In this document: positions 34,036-45,482 of the stretch, in pieces
Numbering within the stretch: position 1 is the stretch's first letter
Layout of the letters: each line of letters starts with the position of its first letter
Source of the DNA: Hyphodiscus hymeniophilus
Taxonomy: Eukaryota; Ascomycota; Leotiomycetes; Helotiales; Hyphodiscaceae
Assembly: GCA_016508695.1 (NCBI GenBank)
Contig: VNKQ01000015.1
Coordinates: 682,001-746,000, forward strand
Direction: 5' to 3'
DNA length: 64,000 bases
The notes under the pieces: generated by a model
The model's input: the letters and a program-made list of their open reading frames with translations, nothing else
Told to the model about the DNA's origin: nothing
Databases searched by the model: none
Translations under genes and position numbers: made by a program

Positions 34036-35632
34036 TTATGGTACTTCTTGAAGTAGTTCTCCATCAAGTTCTCCATCAAGCCACTTCTCCAAGCCCACCC
34101 CAGAACTCAAGATCTGTATCTCGGCCTTCACATTCAGCATCAACATAACCTGCACCTCCCTTCTCCACTCTGCCTCCCTTCCTTCTTCAGCAAAGATGTC
34201 TTTTTCCAACATCTTCCCTGCAATTCTTCGATCCCTAGCACTTAATTTTAACTGCCCCGTCTTATCTTCTTCGCCAGCAATCTGCACGATGTCCGAGCTT
34301 TTGACACCAAGCCAGCGGATTGATGGAACGGCGAGACTTGCATTCTCGTGCGCCAAGGCCACGGAACCATATTTGTAAGTTGAGAGAATGCCGAGACCAT
34401 CGGGGTCGAAGTCTACGAGTGCATATATAGGGATGCAGGGAGAGTGAACGAAGAGGAGGTGTAGAAACTGGCGTGTTTGGATATCAGGGTAGCCTTTTGC
34501 CTGATTATTTGTAGTGAGCATGGGCAGGAAAATATGGGCGGGGTGGACTCACAGTTAACATTAGGCCTGTTCCAGCGAGACATGTCGACCAGTATCTGGA
34601 GGTTGCTAGGGTTCTAAATGTCGCCTGAACAATTAATGAGAGAAATGGTGGCAGAGCTATAAGCGTACCTCTTTCTCAATCACAAGGATCCATCGAATAT
34701 CTTGCAGCTGTAAACTCTTGATCTCTCGAGTGTTGGCGATGAGCATTCCCTGTGCAGACTTCAGCAGAGTTTCTTGAAAAGTACTGAGAATTAGGTGACC
34801 GACCTCTGACTCTGCCCAGTAGTCGATAACTGAGCCATCATTTCTTGTTAATTTGAAGGATCCAGCGACTAACCCTTTCGCGGCGGCGACCTTGTCGAAT
34901 GTGAGAGACAATATATTGAGGATAGCGGAACCGCATACCACATTCAAAGCATCTCGTTCGACTCCCAATGTGTATGCAATATCATCAACATAGCGATCGA
35001 CAACAGCCTGCTTGACAAAGAGCTCTGGATCTCTGTAAAAAATGTTTCTGGGAGAATATCAGGCCACGTCTTGATCTCAAATAGGTAGCAGAGAGGCATG
35101 TGAGTATGAGGAAATCCGGCAAGTGAAAGTGACATAGGAGAGTGCCAGATATTGACTCAAACCTTTTCGTTGTGACAACGCCCTTGACCAAAGCTTCATG
35201 GGATAACTCGAGAATCCGAAGAAATGCAGCTGTCTCGCGTCAATCTAGAGTTCCTCACCCCGTGCATCACCTACTGAACTTCCAGGCTTCCTTTGGCGAT
35301 TTGCTGGGGAACTGTACTGTTTTCATCTCGTCAGTTGATTTGCTTGTGATGATACCAGTATTGGCATCATAATCTATCGCAGACTGTTTTCCTCTCGTTT
35401 TGATCTTGATTGAAACCTCTTTCTCCTCATCGAGGATGCATTGAGCAACCTTCTCGAATATATCTTCGATTTTGGAGACCACTGCGCCAGCTTGGGAGCA
35501 GTTCGCGGTTCGGTGACCCTTGAAAGGAACTTGACTGGAGGATACTGCCCCATCTGATGAGTGAGAGGCCAAATTATTCATCCCAGCTGCCTGTCCATCT
35601 CTATTTAGGACGGCGATAAAATCACTGTCCAT
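34036..35632 (-). CDS. spo11: Meiotic recombination protein SPO11 (topoisomerase VIA-like), 5 exons
   Basis: Makes the DNA double-strand breaks that start meiotic recombination. Exons 35632-35275, 35229-35163, 35047-34669, 34624-34553 and 34500-34036 join to 446 residues with introns of 44-115 nt. The winged-helix part contains ILELSHEALVKGVVTTKR and, across an exon join, NIFYRDPELF, where Tyr is the expected catalytic residue. The toprim part has ILVIEKEATF (Glu) and YALVDFDPDGLGILSTYKYG (the Asp pair). The N-terminal 80 residues are Ser-rich and poorly conserved. The fourth exon is only 72 nt. It is divergent from the lanosterol synthase gene by 430 bp. Confidence 0.93.
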
Positions 35633-36062
35633 GATAAGGACCCCGACAGTGACAATGACGGAAGAAGCGTGGTAAGGAAAGAGTGTATGAATTAGACCCG
35701 CAAATTACAGTAGACGTATGAGAAGCTTAGACGAGGAGAGTTGCGGTTCTGGGTTCAACCCAACAATGGCCAGAGGATGGGGAACCCCAACTTGGCCAAC
35801 TCGTGACATGGACAACACTTAGAATTAAGGACGTTCCTTATCGCTATGGACATGTCGAGACAACTTCGTTTTTCTTGTTTGGGAGTGGACATGGCGATTG
35901 GAAAAACAAGCACTAAATGCATATCACAGCGCAGATAGCGGCAGCCAATCGCGACAAATTCGTGCCTGAATCTTATCCGGGGAACACAAATACAGAGCCG
36001 AGTGGGTTCGAATACGACGACAACACCTCAGCAAGTTTCTTCTCTTTGTCAACGCCACGTCC
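35633..36062. other. Divergent promoter region, SPO11 / ERG7
   Basis: Head-to-head promoter region of a meiotic and a sterol gene. No sterol-response element or other specific site was confidently seen. Confidence 0.5.
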
Positions 36063-38396
36063 ATGACCATGGCGCCTTCGAGGTCAAACGGAGCCGTGGG
36101 CACTGGGAATGGCTATGTGGATAAGAGCTCAATTGTGTCAAAATCCAATGCAACCACCTCCACGCGCACCGACTACTCCCGCTGGAGATTGCTCGACGAC
36201 GGGGGTAGGCAGACATGGGAATATCTAGAGACCGATGAGGAGATCAAGAAATGGCCTCAATCCACTGCAGACAAGTGGTTTCTAGGTTTGCCAACAGTGA
36301 GCTGCCACTTATTTCTCACCAGACTGTGCTAATGTCTGAAGAACCTTCCCGATCTCCCAAAACCTAAGACAGCTCTCGATGCCGTGAAGAATGGCCTCGA
36401 ATTCTTCGAGCACCTACAATTGCCTCCCGGAAACTGGGGGTGCGAATATGGAGGCCCAATGTTTCTTCTTCCCGGTCTTGTCATTACCTGGGTCGTCACC
36501 GAGACCCTGATTCCGTCCCACATATCAATCGAAATCAAGAACTACCTCTTCGCGCGGGCGCATCCTGAGGACGGAGGATGGGGACTACATATCGAAGGAG
36601 AGAGCAGTGTCTTTGGAACATCAATGAACTATACTGCTCTGCGGCTGCTTGGTGCGAGTGAGGAGGATCCACGAATGATCAAGGCGAGGGGAACCTTGCA
36701 CCAAATGGGGGGTGTAAGGTATGCTCCACATTGGGCGAAATTCTGGCTCAGTATACTCGGTGTGTGTCATTGGGATATTGTCAATCCTTGTCCACCTGAG
36801 TTCTGGCTCCTACCTGACTGGGTCCCGTTTGCTCCATGGCGATGGTGGATTCATATGCGGCAGGTATTTCTTCCAATGTCCTTTTTATGGTCCAGACGAT
36901 GGGTCGCAAAAGAAACTCCGATTGTCCTACAACTACGAAATGAATTGCTTGTTGAAGACTACGCAGCGATAAACTGGGAAGCAAATCGAAACAGCATTCA
37001 TCCCAAAGACGACTATCACCCGAAAACCTGGTTCTTGATAGTGGTTTTCTGGCTCATTGCTAATATATATGCTCCCCTTTTCCGACCCAGATCTTTGGCC
37101 AAAAAGGCCGAGGCATGGACCTGGAAACTCGTTCAAATGGAGGACAAGAATACGGATTATTCCAATCTCGGACCAGTCAATGCAGTCATGAACTTTATTG
37201 TATGCTTTGTTATGGAAGGGCCTGATTCTTACTCTGTAAAGCGACATCGAGAGCGTATGGCAGATTTCTTGTGGATCAAAGATGAGGGCATGTTAATGAA
37301 TGGCACCAATGGAGTTCAATGTTGGGATACGGCATTCGCAATTCAAGCTGTGATGGATGCAGGCTTGACTACCGATCCTAGATGGAAGAAAATGCTCAAT
37401 AAAGCACATGCTTTTATGGAAGATCAACAAATTCGAGAAAATGTCGATGATCAGAGTATGTGTTATCGACAACAACGTAAAGGTGGTTGGGCTTTTAGCA
37501 ACAAGGACCAAGGATACGCTGTTAGTGATTGCGTATCTGAAGGTCTCAAGTCGATCTTGATTCTTCAGCGTACGGCTGGCTTCCCGCAGTTAATTGATGA
37601 TCAACGGATTTACGATGCGATTGATACTCTTCTGACGTACCAGAACTCGTCCGGTGGCTGTGCCTCTTACGAGCCGACTCGAGGTGGAGAGTGGTTGGAA
37701 ATGCTGAATGCGGCGGAGGTGTTTGGTCGAATCATGATAGAGTATGACTATCCGGAGTGTACAGATGCTGTTGTGACAGCTTTGTCGTTATTCTCCAAAT
37801 ATTATCCGGATTATCGGGCAGCAGAGATCAAGGCGTTCAAGGCTAGGGCTGTACAGTATATACGCGACGCACAATTCCCAGATGGTAGCTGGTATGGTAG
37901 TTGGGGGATCTGCTTCACTTATGCCGGAATGTTCGCTCTCGAAAGCTTGGCCAGTCTTGGTGAGACGTACGAGAACAGTGAGCATGTCCGGAAGGGATGC
38001 GATTTCTTCATTTCGAAGCAAAGAGAGGATGGCGGATGGTCTGAGAGTTACAAAGTATGCTTCATATACCCTTCGCCTTCTGCCGTAATTGCTAACACAA
38101 ATTAGTCCTGCGAACAAGCAGTCTATGTTGAGCATCCGACTGGCTCTCAGGTAGTCATGACAGCTTGGGCATTGATTGGGCTTATCGAAGCTCAATATCC
38201 GCATCGGGAACCGATTGAGAGAGGGTTGAAACTCATCATGAGTAGGCAGCAGCCAAACGGAGAATGGCTGCAAGAGGCGATTGAGGGCGTATTTAACAAA
38301 AGCTGCATGATTTCATATCCGAACTACAAGTTCATCTTCCCGATAAAAGCGCTTGGGAAGTATGCCAAACGATATGGGGATGTACCTTTGCTCTAG
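36063..38396 (+). CDS. erg7: Oxidosqualene cyclase, lanosterol synthase type, 3 exons
   Basis: Cyclises 2,3-oxidosqualene to lanosterol in ergosterol synthesis, on ER/lipid-droplet membranes. Exons 36063-36296, 36342-38054 and 38106-38396 join to 745 residues. QW-type repeats occur (GNWGCEYGGP, GGWAFSNKDQGY, DGSWYGSWGICFTYAGMF, EDGGWSES). The catalytic Asp sits in AVSDCVSEG. The C-terminal block FNKSCMISYPNYKFIFPI has the NKSCxIS type known from lanosterol synthases, where protostadienol synthases have a different block at this place; this supports the sterol enzyme. The N-terminal 45 residues are Ser/Thr-rich and poorly conserved. The GTGAGC and GTATGC introns are both 45-51 nt. Confidence 0.94.
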
Positions 38397-38798
38397 AGCT
38401 TGCGGTGGTATACGAATTCATGACACAAGTTATTAATAATAATTATTAATAATGAGAGGAGAAATGCAATTACATAATTGTATTGAAAACACATTCGATC
38501 AGAGGTCTTTCTGCTTCAATCTGGTCAATAAAAAGTGTCTTCTTCTGCTTCACTAAGAAACCACCCCCTCGTGCTTTAGGGGATGCTACTTTATTGGTTA
38601 GCGCGTCCCAGGCAGAAGAAAGGCGGGTCGACAAGGCTGAAGTTCTCGAACGTTCGTAAAACCACAGTTCAAATCACAATCACCAATCTTCACCTCATAT
38701 AAGAGGAAATTCTTTCCAAACAATTCTCATTCTCTTTTCGTACGCTTTTCCTACATCTTCTGATCGTACAGATAGAAGACACATCTAACCCCACCACG
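38397..38798. other. Intergenic region ERG7-SGT1
   Basis: Begins with an AT-rich stretch of TTAATAAT repeats at about 38430-38453 just after the ERG7 stop, which would suit a 3' end signal. The rest precedes the SGT1 start; no gene seen. Confidence 0.5.
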
Positions 38799-40084
38799 AT
38801 GTCAACCCAAGCAGCTCTGGGCAAAACGGCTTTAGACTCCTCCAATTACTCCGCCGCCGTCGAGCACCTAACCCTCGCCATTCAATCTCAAGAAAACCCA
38901 TCCCCCTCTGGCTGATCCAACGTTCCACTGCCTTTCAGAGACTCGGCCAACACTCTCTCGCACTCGCAGACGCCGACAACGCTGTCCTCGCTGCAAGAGC
39001 TCGCGCTCGCAGAGAACTAATTGCTCAGGCTCAGTTCCGTCGCGCTGTCGCATTACATGGCTTGAAGCGATTTGGTGATGCTAGACTTTGTTTAACATGG
39101 ACACGGAAGATGGATGAGAAGATGAAGGCGTTGGGAATGTGGCAGGCGAAGGTTGTTAAGGATTGGGACGATGCGGGTGGTGAAGGTGCGGAAGAGAATG
39201 TGGTATCCGTTAAGGAGTTTCCGGATAAGTCTGAAGAGGTCAATACGAGTAAGGCTGATGCGAAAGAGGCAAAAACGGTGGAAGAAAGGAGATTCACAAA
39301 AGAGGAGAAGGGCAAGATGCCTGAACGAAGTGCTGCTGCCCCGATTTTGACTGCTACACCAAAAGAGAAGATACGCCATGAGTTCTATCAATCTACGGAC
39401 AAGCTCACAATCACTGTCTTTGCAAAGGGCGTGCCGAAAGACAAGGGAGAAGTCATCATCAAAGAAGGCTCTGTGAGAATCCCCGTCTCCTATCCTTGAA
39501 TCCAAACTAATATCAAACAGCTTGACATCAGTTTCCCAATTATAGAATCAACAAGCACATACGATCTTTCCTTTGATCCTCTCTTTGCCCGCATCGATCC
39601 CGACAAATCATCTTATAGAATCACACCGCATAAGATTGAAATCTTACTCCATAAATCCGTCGCTGGCCTCAAATGGCCGTCGCTCGAAGGCACCGAACCC
39701 ATCGCCTCTTCCTCCGAAACAACCACGGCCACGCCATCAATCCCATCACACATAATCTCCGCCGAGAAGGCGCCCGTATATCCGACCTCCTCCCGCCATG
39801 GCCCCAAAAATTGGGACGCCCTCGCGAGCTCCGCTTTAAGGACTAAGAAAGATGATGGTGAAGATGACGGAAAGGAGGAAGAAGACGACGATGGAGGCGA
39901 TCCGGCGAATGCTTTCTTCAAGCAGTTGTACAAGGGTGCGGATCCGGACACGAGACGGGCTATGATGAAGAGCTATCAGGAGAGTAATGGTACGGCGTTG
40001 AGCACTAATTGGGAGGAGGTCAAGAAGGATACTGTTAAGACACAACCGCCAGATGGAGTGGAGGCTAAGAAGTGGGGTGCATAA
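38799..40084 (+). CDS. sgt1: SGT1 co-chaperone (TPR-CS-SGS), 2 exons, apparent 1-nt frameshift in exon 1
   Basis: SGT1 links Hsp90 to client assembly (SCF, kinetochore; in plants, immune receptors). The start at 38799 opens a TPR region (ALDSSNYSAAVEHLTLAIQ). In the sequence as given, this frame hits TGA at 38914 after a run of five C (38902-38906); the next frame continues the TPR perfectly (LWLIQRSTAFQRLGQ). One more C would restore it, and the exon lengths (674 + 564 nt) then total a whole number of codons. No GT-AG pair can explain the shift. Exon 1 runs to 39472 and exon 2 from 39521 to 40084 (48-nt intron). The CS domain spans EKIRHEFYQSTDKLTITVF to KIEILLHKS with GLKWPSLEG; the SGS end has AFFKQLYKGADPDTRRAMMK and SYQESNGTALSTNW. 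A base-calling error is more likely than a true null allele. Confidence 0.88.
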
Positions 40085-40543
40085 GAAGGGAAATGGGACA
40101 GCAATGGAGCTGCTCAGGAGTTGGGTCTGTCTAATGAGCGCCATGATCAGAGGAGAAAACGCTTTGGTATTCTTCAAGCCTGACTTGCTCTTTCACTTGA
40201 GCGAATCGTTGAAACTCACAGATTTCATTGCATAATGCAAATTCTACAACTTCAGCCCCTGGCTGGCATACGCATGTACCCTTCTCTGCTCATATCATAC
40301 TTGATCTTCCTGCCTATGTACGGGCTAGTCGTGTTTGTCAAATTCTCCAAGGCAAGACTGCCAGCTGCAATAGATTGTATGAAATTTATCATGATATATG
40401 GCTGCAGGGGTAGTTCGCCTTCAAGCAGTGTCTCGAGTCGTGGAGAGGCTTTCATTGTCTAGTTGATAATCTCCTAACGCCAAACCCCGGTTCCCACCAA
40501 TCACCAGAATATCTGCAAAAGATCTGCTAAAACACCTCCCAAA
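40085..40543. other. Convergent intergenic region
   Basis: Spacer between SGT1 and the tubby-like gene. Overlapping short frames near 40230-40460 lack recognisable features. Confidence 0.5.
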
Positions 40544-41206
40544 TCAAGCTTCCTTCTCATGATGACCGGGCTTCGAGAAAATAGCTCCGAACAACGAGAA
40601 GATATTATTCATCCTCAGCACCATGCAGTAGAACAGGGTCAATCCAGTAACCATGATCTCTTCTCTCAGAGCCTCACTATTCGCCTTCGGGCCCAAGAAC
40701 TCAATATTCCCTATCTTCTTCGTCGCCCATATGTTTGCCGAAAACTTGGCTACGGGCGACTCCTGTGAGTCGACGCAGATGAAGTCCCACGTCTTGAAGC
40801 CGCAGCCGCTCGTCCATCTCAAAGGCACCGGCTCGTCGGTGTCGGAGTAGGCTTGCGAGAGATGGCTGTATTCTGTCTTGAAGCGCTTCATGGCTTCGAG
40901 CTTGATGGGCTTCCCCCGGAGTTCACAGTCCGCGTTGATGGAGACTGTGTGGAGAGTCCCCGTGCCGATGGTTGAGCCGTCGGCTCCGGATTTGAAGACT
41001 AAGTGTGGTTTGAAAGCCTTGAAGTCGACGATATAGAGCGGCCTCGAATCTGAATCCCCTTTTTCGGTGATCAGGGCTTTGAACCTCTTCCATGAGAAGT
41101 CGACTTGCAGAGTGCGCCCATGTTTGCGGGGATCCAACGTTTGTTGTTGCTCAGGTAGGTTGGAAGAGAGTTCCATGTTGTTCTGGTATGAACCGAGTAC
41201 CGACAT
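40544..41206 (-). CDS. Tubby C-terminal-like / LURP-one-type fungal protein, single exon
   Basis: A 220-residue intronless protein starting at ATG 41206. Beta-strand-rich blocks such as PLYIVDFKAFKPHLVFKSG, RWTSGCGFKTWDFICVD and SPVAKFSANIWATKKIGNIE follow the pattern of fungal tubby C-terminal-like proteins, which resemble phospholipid-binding scramblase/LURP folds. A hydrophobic stretch near the C-terminus (MVTGLTLFYCMVLRMNNIF) would suit the helix that occupies the barrel in this fold rather than a membrane span. The family assignment rests on pattern only; molecular role unknown. Confidence 0.65.
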   Translation of the reverse strand: MSVLGSYQNNMELSSNLPEQQQTLDPRKHGRTLQVDFSWKRFKALITEKGDSDSRPLYIVDFKAFKPHLVFKSGADGSTIGTGTLHTVSINADCELRGKPIKLEAMKRFKTEYSHLSQAYSDTDEPVPLRWTSGCGFKTWDFICVDSQESPVAKFSANIWATKKIGNIEFLGPKANSEALREEIMVTGLTLFYCMVLRMNNIFSLFGAIFSKPGHHEKEA

Positions 41207-41833
41207 ATTGCAGTAAATGGGGGACTGTTGGAGATCGAATCATCTCAGCAATGTCGTCCTGAATAGTGTTATATATACCGTCGCCAACAAGATGCGCAAT
41301 GGCCAAAATGCAGCCTTATGCCGGAAAGGGGCATCATCGGCAGTAAGCGAGGCTGAGCGTTCTTGGGAGAGATCCACATTACCTCATCCATGGGGCTACA
41401 AGGGATCGCCTAGATGAGAACTAAACTCCTTCCGGTGCTATGTAGCGCTCCGACGCGGCTAATGCGCGGCTACATGCAATTCATGGTTACGGTCACTATC
41501 CCGTCTCATACTGCTGCCTGCGCAACAACCAACTCCTCCTGCTTTGCCTCATGATTGGGGTCTAGTACGAGCATCATCCCAAGATCTAAGATCCCTGACT
41601 TGATCTGATTGATCGTTCGATTTCAAGGAACTGGTGTATCATCCTTGCAACGGCGAGGCTGTGCGAGCCATCCTGCAATTTGACGAAAGCCACGATGCCC
41701 TGTTATCGTTATCTTGACATCAAGTTGACCAGGGGGATTGATTGAACACTACATAACAGATCCCTCTTACGGACCTGGAAAACCGGCATGTACCACCATA
41801 TCCGAATCAAGTCTGACGCAGCGCTTCGTCAGA
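41207..41833. other. Intergenic region upstream of a Zn2Cys6 gene
   Basis: Lies between the starts of the tubby-like gene (-) and the regulator (+). No supported gene or repeat seen. Confidence 0.5.
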
Positions 41834-43323
41834 ATGCCGGGAGTTCCCTCTGGTCGAGGGTGCGAAGCTTGTCGAAAGCAGAAGAAGAAGGCTCGTTGGA
41901 ACTTCACGGACAATCCCAAAAGATTACTTTCTAATCATGGAGCAGTGTGACCAAACGAAACCCGTGTGCTCCAGATGCTCCCGCCTCAATATCCCTTGTG
42001 TAGGCTGCGGCCAGCGCAGATTCAAGTTTAAAGTCGTAGGAAACCACTCCGCCGAATCGAAACCCACCAGCGGGGATCAGAAGACTCGTTCAAGTCCTGT
42101 GGCCACCGGCCTGGACATCATTCGTACTCCTAGTAGTGAAATTACTATGGTGACCGGCGCCTTTTGCTGTGCACTTGAAGTAACTGACGTGCGTTACGAT
42201 CTGAGCGTCTACGGACCGTTTCTCAAAAATCTACCTAGACGGCTGGGGTCCAGCAGCGCTCTTGATGCGTCCGTGAAGGCTCTTACGACTGCTTTTGCTT
42301 CAGTTCATTCGCGGAGGCGGTCGCCAGAAGTGTATGAGAGTCAATTGGAAGCGTTGAAAGCCCTGAGAGTCAGCTTGAACGATCCGAAGGAGGTTGGGAC
42401 TATGAATACCATGTGTGCTATCTACCTAATGATGGTTTCCCAGGTAAGCGAAAACGGAAGGCATTGACATGCAGCGATATTAATCCTGAGCAGGGCTGGA
42501 TAGGGCAGCATGATGACCCTCTCTTCCACGGAGAAGCACTATCACATCTGTTTTACAAGGCTGCATCTCAAGGATACCAGGATAGTTTCGAGGCCGACTT
42601 TCTCATCACACTTTCCGCTGTTGTAGTAAGTTCCTACCGTCGACCTCTGATGTCACTGAGGCTTTTTCTCACAGACTGCGCCAGATCATGGAAAGCATCT
42701 GCAACCCCAGGGTACGGCTAGGTCCATGGATAGGTAAACTCACTGAAGCCCATGACAATAAGATTCCGATTGAAAGTCTCAAGTTGAGGAGACTTGCCGA
42801 ACTCCCAGGCTTCATTCATCACCCGAAATCACACCAATTGGAAATCAAATCCACCTACCAACAACTGGCGATCGACATACCCGAGGTACGGCGAAATACA
42901 TCCATTTTTTCTCAACGACACGGCCTGAAAACAATACACGCCCAATGCCAAGCCGCCTACGGTCTGCTACTTACCTTTGCTATCCTACTAAATACTATAC
43001 TTCGATCCTTCGAGCCTCATGAAAGCCTTTTGGTCAGCGAATCCGACACTTTGGTAGACGAAGCCATTTCTCTGGGAGAAGACGCTGCTCAGTATCGACC
43101 ACTTGGAGCTAGCTCTACGCCACTGTGCCTAGTGGCTGCATGGGCCGCGACACACGATGGCGCCAAGCGCACGAAATTGGAAGAAATCATAGCCGAATAC
43201 CAGTCGGACTTCACCATCGCGAAATGGATGAATGTTGCCCAGTGGCTGGAAGCATATCTGACGAAAGATCATGTCCCACTGTCGCAACCACTCTACCGTG
43301 GACCTCGTTCTCCTTTTATTTGA
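41834..43323 (+). CDS. Zn2Cys6 transcription factor, 4 exons, probable GC-AG first intron
   Basis: Exons 41834-41890, 41946-42443, 42494-42625 and 42685-43323 join to 441 residues. The zinc cluster is GCEACRKQKKK joined to CDQTKPVCSRCSRLNIPC; only a join at 41890/41946 gives the required six-residue spacing, and it uses a GC donor (GCTCGT) with a CTAAT branch site and CAG acceptor. Later introns are ordinary GTAAGC and GTAAGT types. The C-terminal part (IMESICNPRVRLGPW, HAQCQAAYGLLLTFAILLN) matches fungal regulators with a DUF3468-like region. It converges on the aldo/keto reductase gene with 53 bp between stop codons; co-regulation is possible but not shown. Confidence 0.82.
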
Positions 43324-43376
43324 TTATAGGACACTCAAGAACAGCCGCCACTCATATCTTGCGCCCTGAGAGAAAA

Positions 43377-44774
43377 CTATTGTCTATACTCCGAGCCGCA
43401 ATCTCCCATTGCCTCAAACTTTTCCAAAGCGCGGCTCTTTCGGAGGATTAACTGAATCTTTGCTTGGTCGTCGAAATCTATTTTGAAGGAAAATACCTTA
43501 CGGTTCTCTTCAACATGCTCGCTAATTCCCATACGAGCCCCTACAATTACGGCACCAACGTAATCGTGGTCCAAAACCCATCGAACGGCAACGAGCGACA
43601 GCGATACATCGTGCTTCTTCCCAATCACTGCGAGTACAGATAATAGATCTTGAAAAAGGGGCCACCCGCCCCAAGCCATTATCATCTCAAGGTACTTTGC
43701 AAGGTTCTCAGCTGCGAAGATTCCACAGGGACGTCTGGTTGAACTATACCTTGCGATGACTTGGAGTCATATCGTCGTCAAAGAGATTCGGGGCTGGTTT
43801 TCCAAGCCATTTTTCTGCAAGGAGTCCGCCACACTTCATAGTATCAGTACCTGGGTTCAGAAACAGCACGGAAGCGAAGACTTGCAAGAGAGCCATAAGT
43901 GAGCAACTTGACTTTGTTCTTTCGACAACTTTCTGCCATTTTAAATTCGGGTCGGAGGTCGATTAGAGAAAACTGGAGGAAAGAGGTCAGTGCGTCAAAG
44001 GGTTGTGAAACAGGTTCGCAGAGCAGCTTTTAACTGATATACCTGCACTTGGTTTGAAGCTACTTGAACCCCATTTTCGATGATCTCGTCCATATGCTGT
44101 GTGTCGAAATTGCAAAGCCCGAGGTTCATGACTCGGGCATCTGCTCGGATCAGCTTGGCAGCTTTGACGTATTGTGTATTGCTGTACTGTTGGATCTTAG
44201 TACAGTCCGTAGAGCAAGGGTTGGGAGAAACCCACGTCTTGCCAATGGAATTGCAACAGCTCAATACTCTGGGCGTGCAAGAACCTGAGCCTCTCGGTGA
44301 TACTCGATTCGACTAGATCCTCAGACACAATGACAGGCTCAAAGATACACCATTTTGTGGCACAGTAGATGCGGTTTGCATCTGATTGTTGTGACCTGAA
44401 TTCTCCCTGCTAAAAATCAGCAAATAGCCACTCACATGTAGAGTATTCTGAGCTCACGAAAGTCATCTCGGCATCCGCATAATGGTCAGCCATGTCTTCG
44501 TTACAGCAGTCAGTATGTGATTTTGCAGGAGAGGTTGAGATTGGTGAACAATCTGCCTACCGTAAGCAGAGAATCCAGCATCGACATGCTTCCGGAAGCC
44601 ATCGTGAATCTGTGATCTCGACGCACTTCCCCATGCGGGACTTGAAAATTGCCACAGACCCATAAACAGTCGAGGCACCAATGAACGGCCAAGTCTGAAC
44701 ATCTCCAGATCGCCAGACGAGGAGACAAACGCCGGAGTCAGTGATCGTGGGAAAAAGGTATTTTTCCACAGCAT
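43377..44774 (-). CDS. Aldo/keto reductase, 7 exons, one GC-AG intron
   Basis: NAD(P)H-dependent carbonyl reductase of the AKR fold. Exons 44774-44561, 44495-44436, 44381-44236, 44186-44043, 43972-43886, 43833-43750 and 43694-43377 join in frame to 350 residues from the proposed Met at 44774. The tetrad is visible: the Asp and Tyr of AYDMADHYADAE, the Lys of YCATKWC and the His of LLQFHWQD. Further blocks are VPRLFMGLWQFSSPAWG, ASNQVQFSLIDLRPEF, LLTYGSLCGGLLAEKWLG and AVIVGARMGISEHVEEN. The intron 43885-43834 begins GCAAGT, a standard GC-AG donor. The open frame continues upstream of 44774 into unrelated-looking coding sequence with no stop, so the true start is uncertain. Confidence 0.86.
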
Positions 44775-45482
44775 AATTTCAACCCGCGCTTGGCCTCGTT
44801 GAAACTGTACATCGAGCCCCCTAATCCTGGCCTGGCTTTCACACACCGAGATGATCCCTCGTAGGCTTGAGAGCAGGAGCATCTCATCATGGCTTAAGGA
44901 CCGCCCTCCCGCTGAGCTACTGAGCTCTTTCTGGATCGCCGTTACCGCCTGGAGGACATCGCCATCTATTTTGGCGAGGGCTTCGCGGAATTCCTTCCCA
45001 TCTGCCCACTTCGACGAATTCCACGACGAAGGTCCAACCTGATCAATGAAGCCTGTCAATGTATTCGCAAGGGCCTCGTACAGCGTCGATCCCCAGGCAA
45101 TCATCGCCTCTGATGACCACATTAACTTGCTGATCTGTCCGATAACGTCCGTCAAGGCACGCAGGGCGTCGAATCCCTGACCGCAACCCATCAGACACCG
45201 GTACCTGTTCCGAAAGACATAGAACTGCGGCAGGACCTCGATGTTTCCCAAGAGACCCACAGGAGAAGAGGACGGGCGTTGCGTCTGGGGTGGTGCTTAT
45301 CACATGCTTCAGCGCGAGGTCGTGGAACGCCGGCGTCACCTTCGCATCGACGCCGAGCAGGCCTCGAACGATGGATCGGAGTGCTTCGGGGGCAGGCTCG
45401 CGATGATGGTGTCTGTCATCATGTTGACATGCGCTGCCTTCACAGACTCCTGCGTGGCATTGACATAGGAGTTCGCAGCCAT
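44775..45482 (-). pseudogene. Unclassified coding stretch upstream of the AKR, with two frame disruptions
   Basis: From ATG 45482 the frame reads MAANSYVNATQESVKAAHVN and on to IIASLPP, then breaks at a run of five C (plus-strand G run 45388-45392) and continues in the next frame as EALRSIVRGLLGVDAKV. Near 45270 it shifts again into a long frame (GLLGNIEVLPQFYVF, KIDGDVLQAVTAIQKELSS, MLLLSSLRGIISVCESQAR). Restoring one base and removing one base would give a single protein of about 235 residues that runs without a stop into the AKR. Composition looks coding; I recognise no domain. It may be a pseudogene, an N-terminal extension of the AKR, or a gene with assembly indels. Confidence 0.45.
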
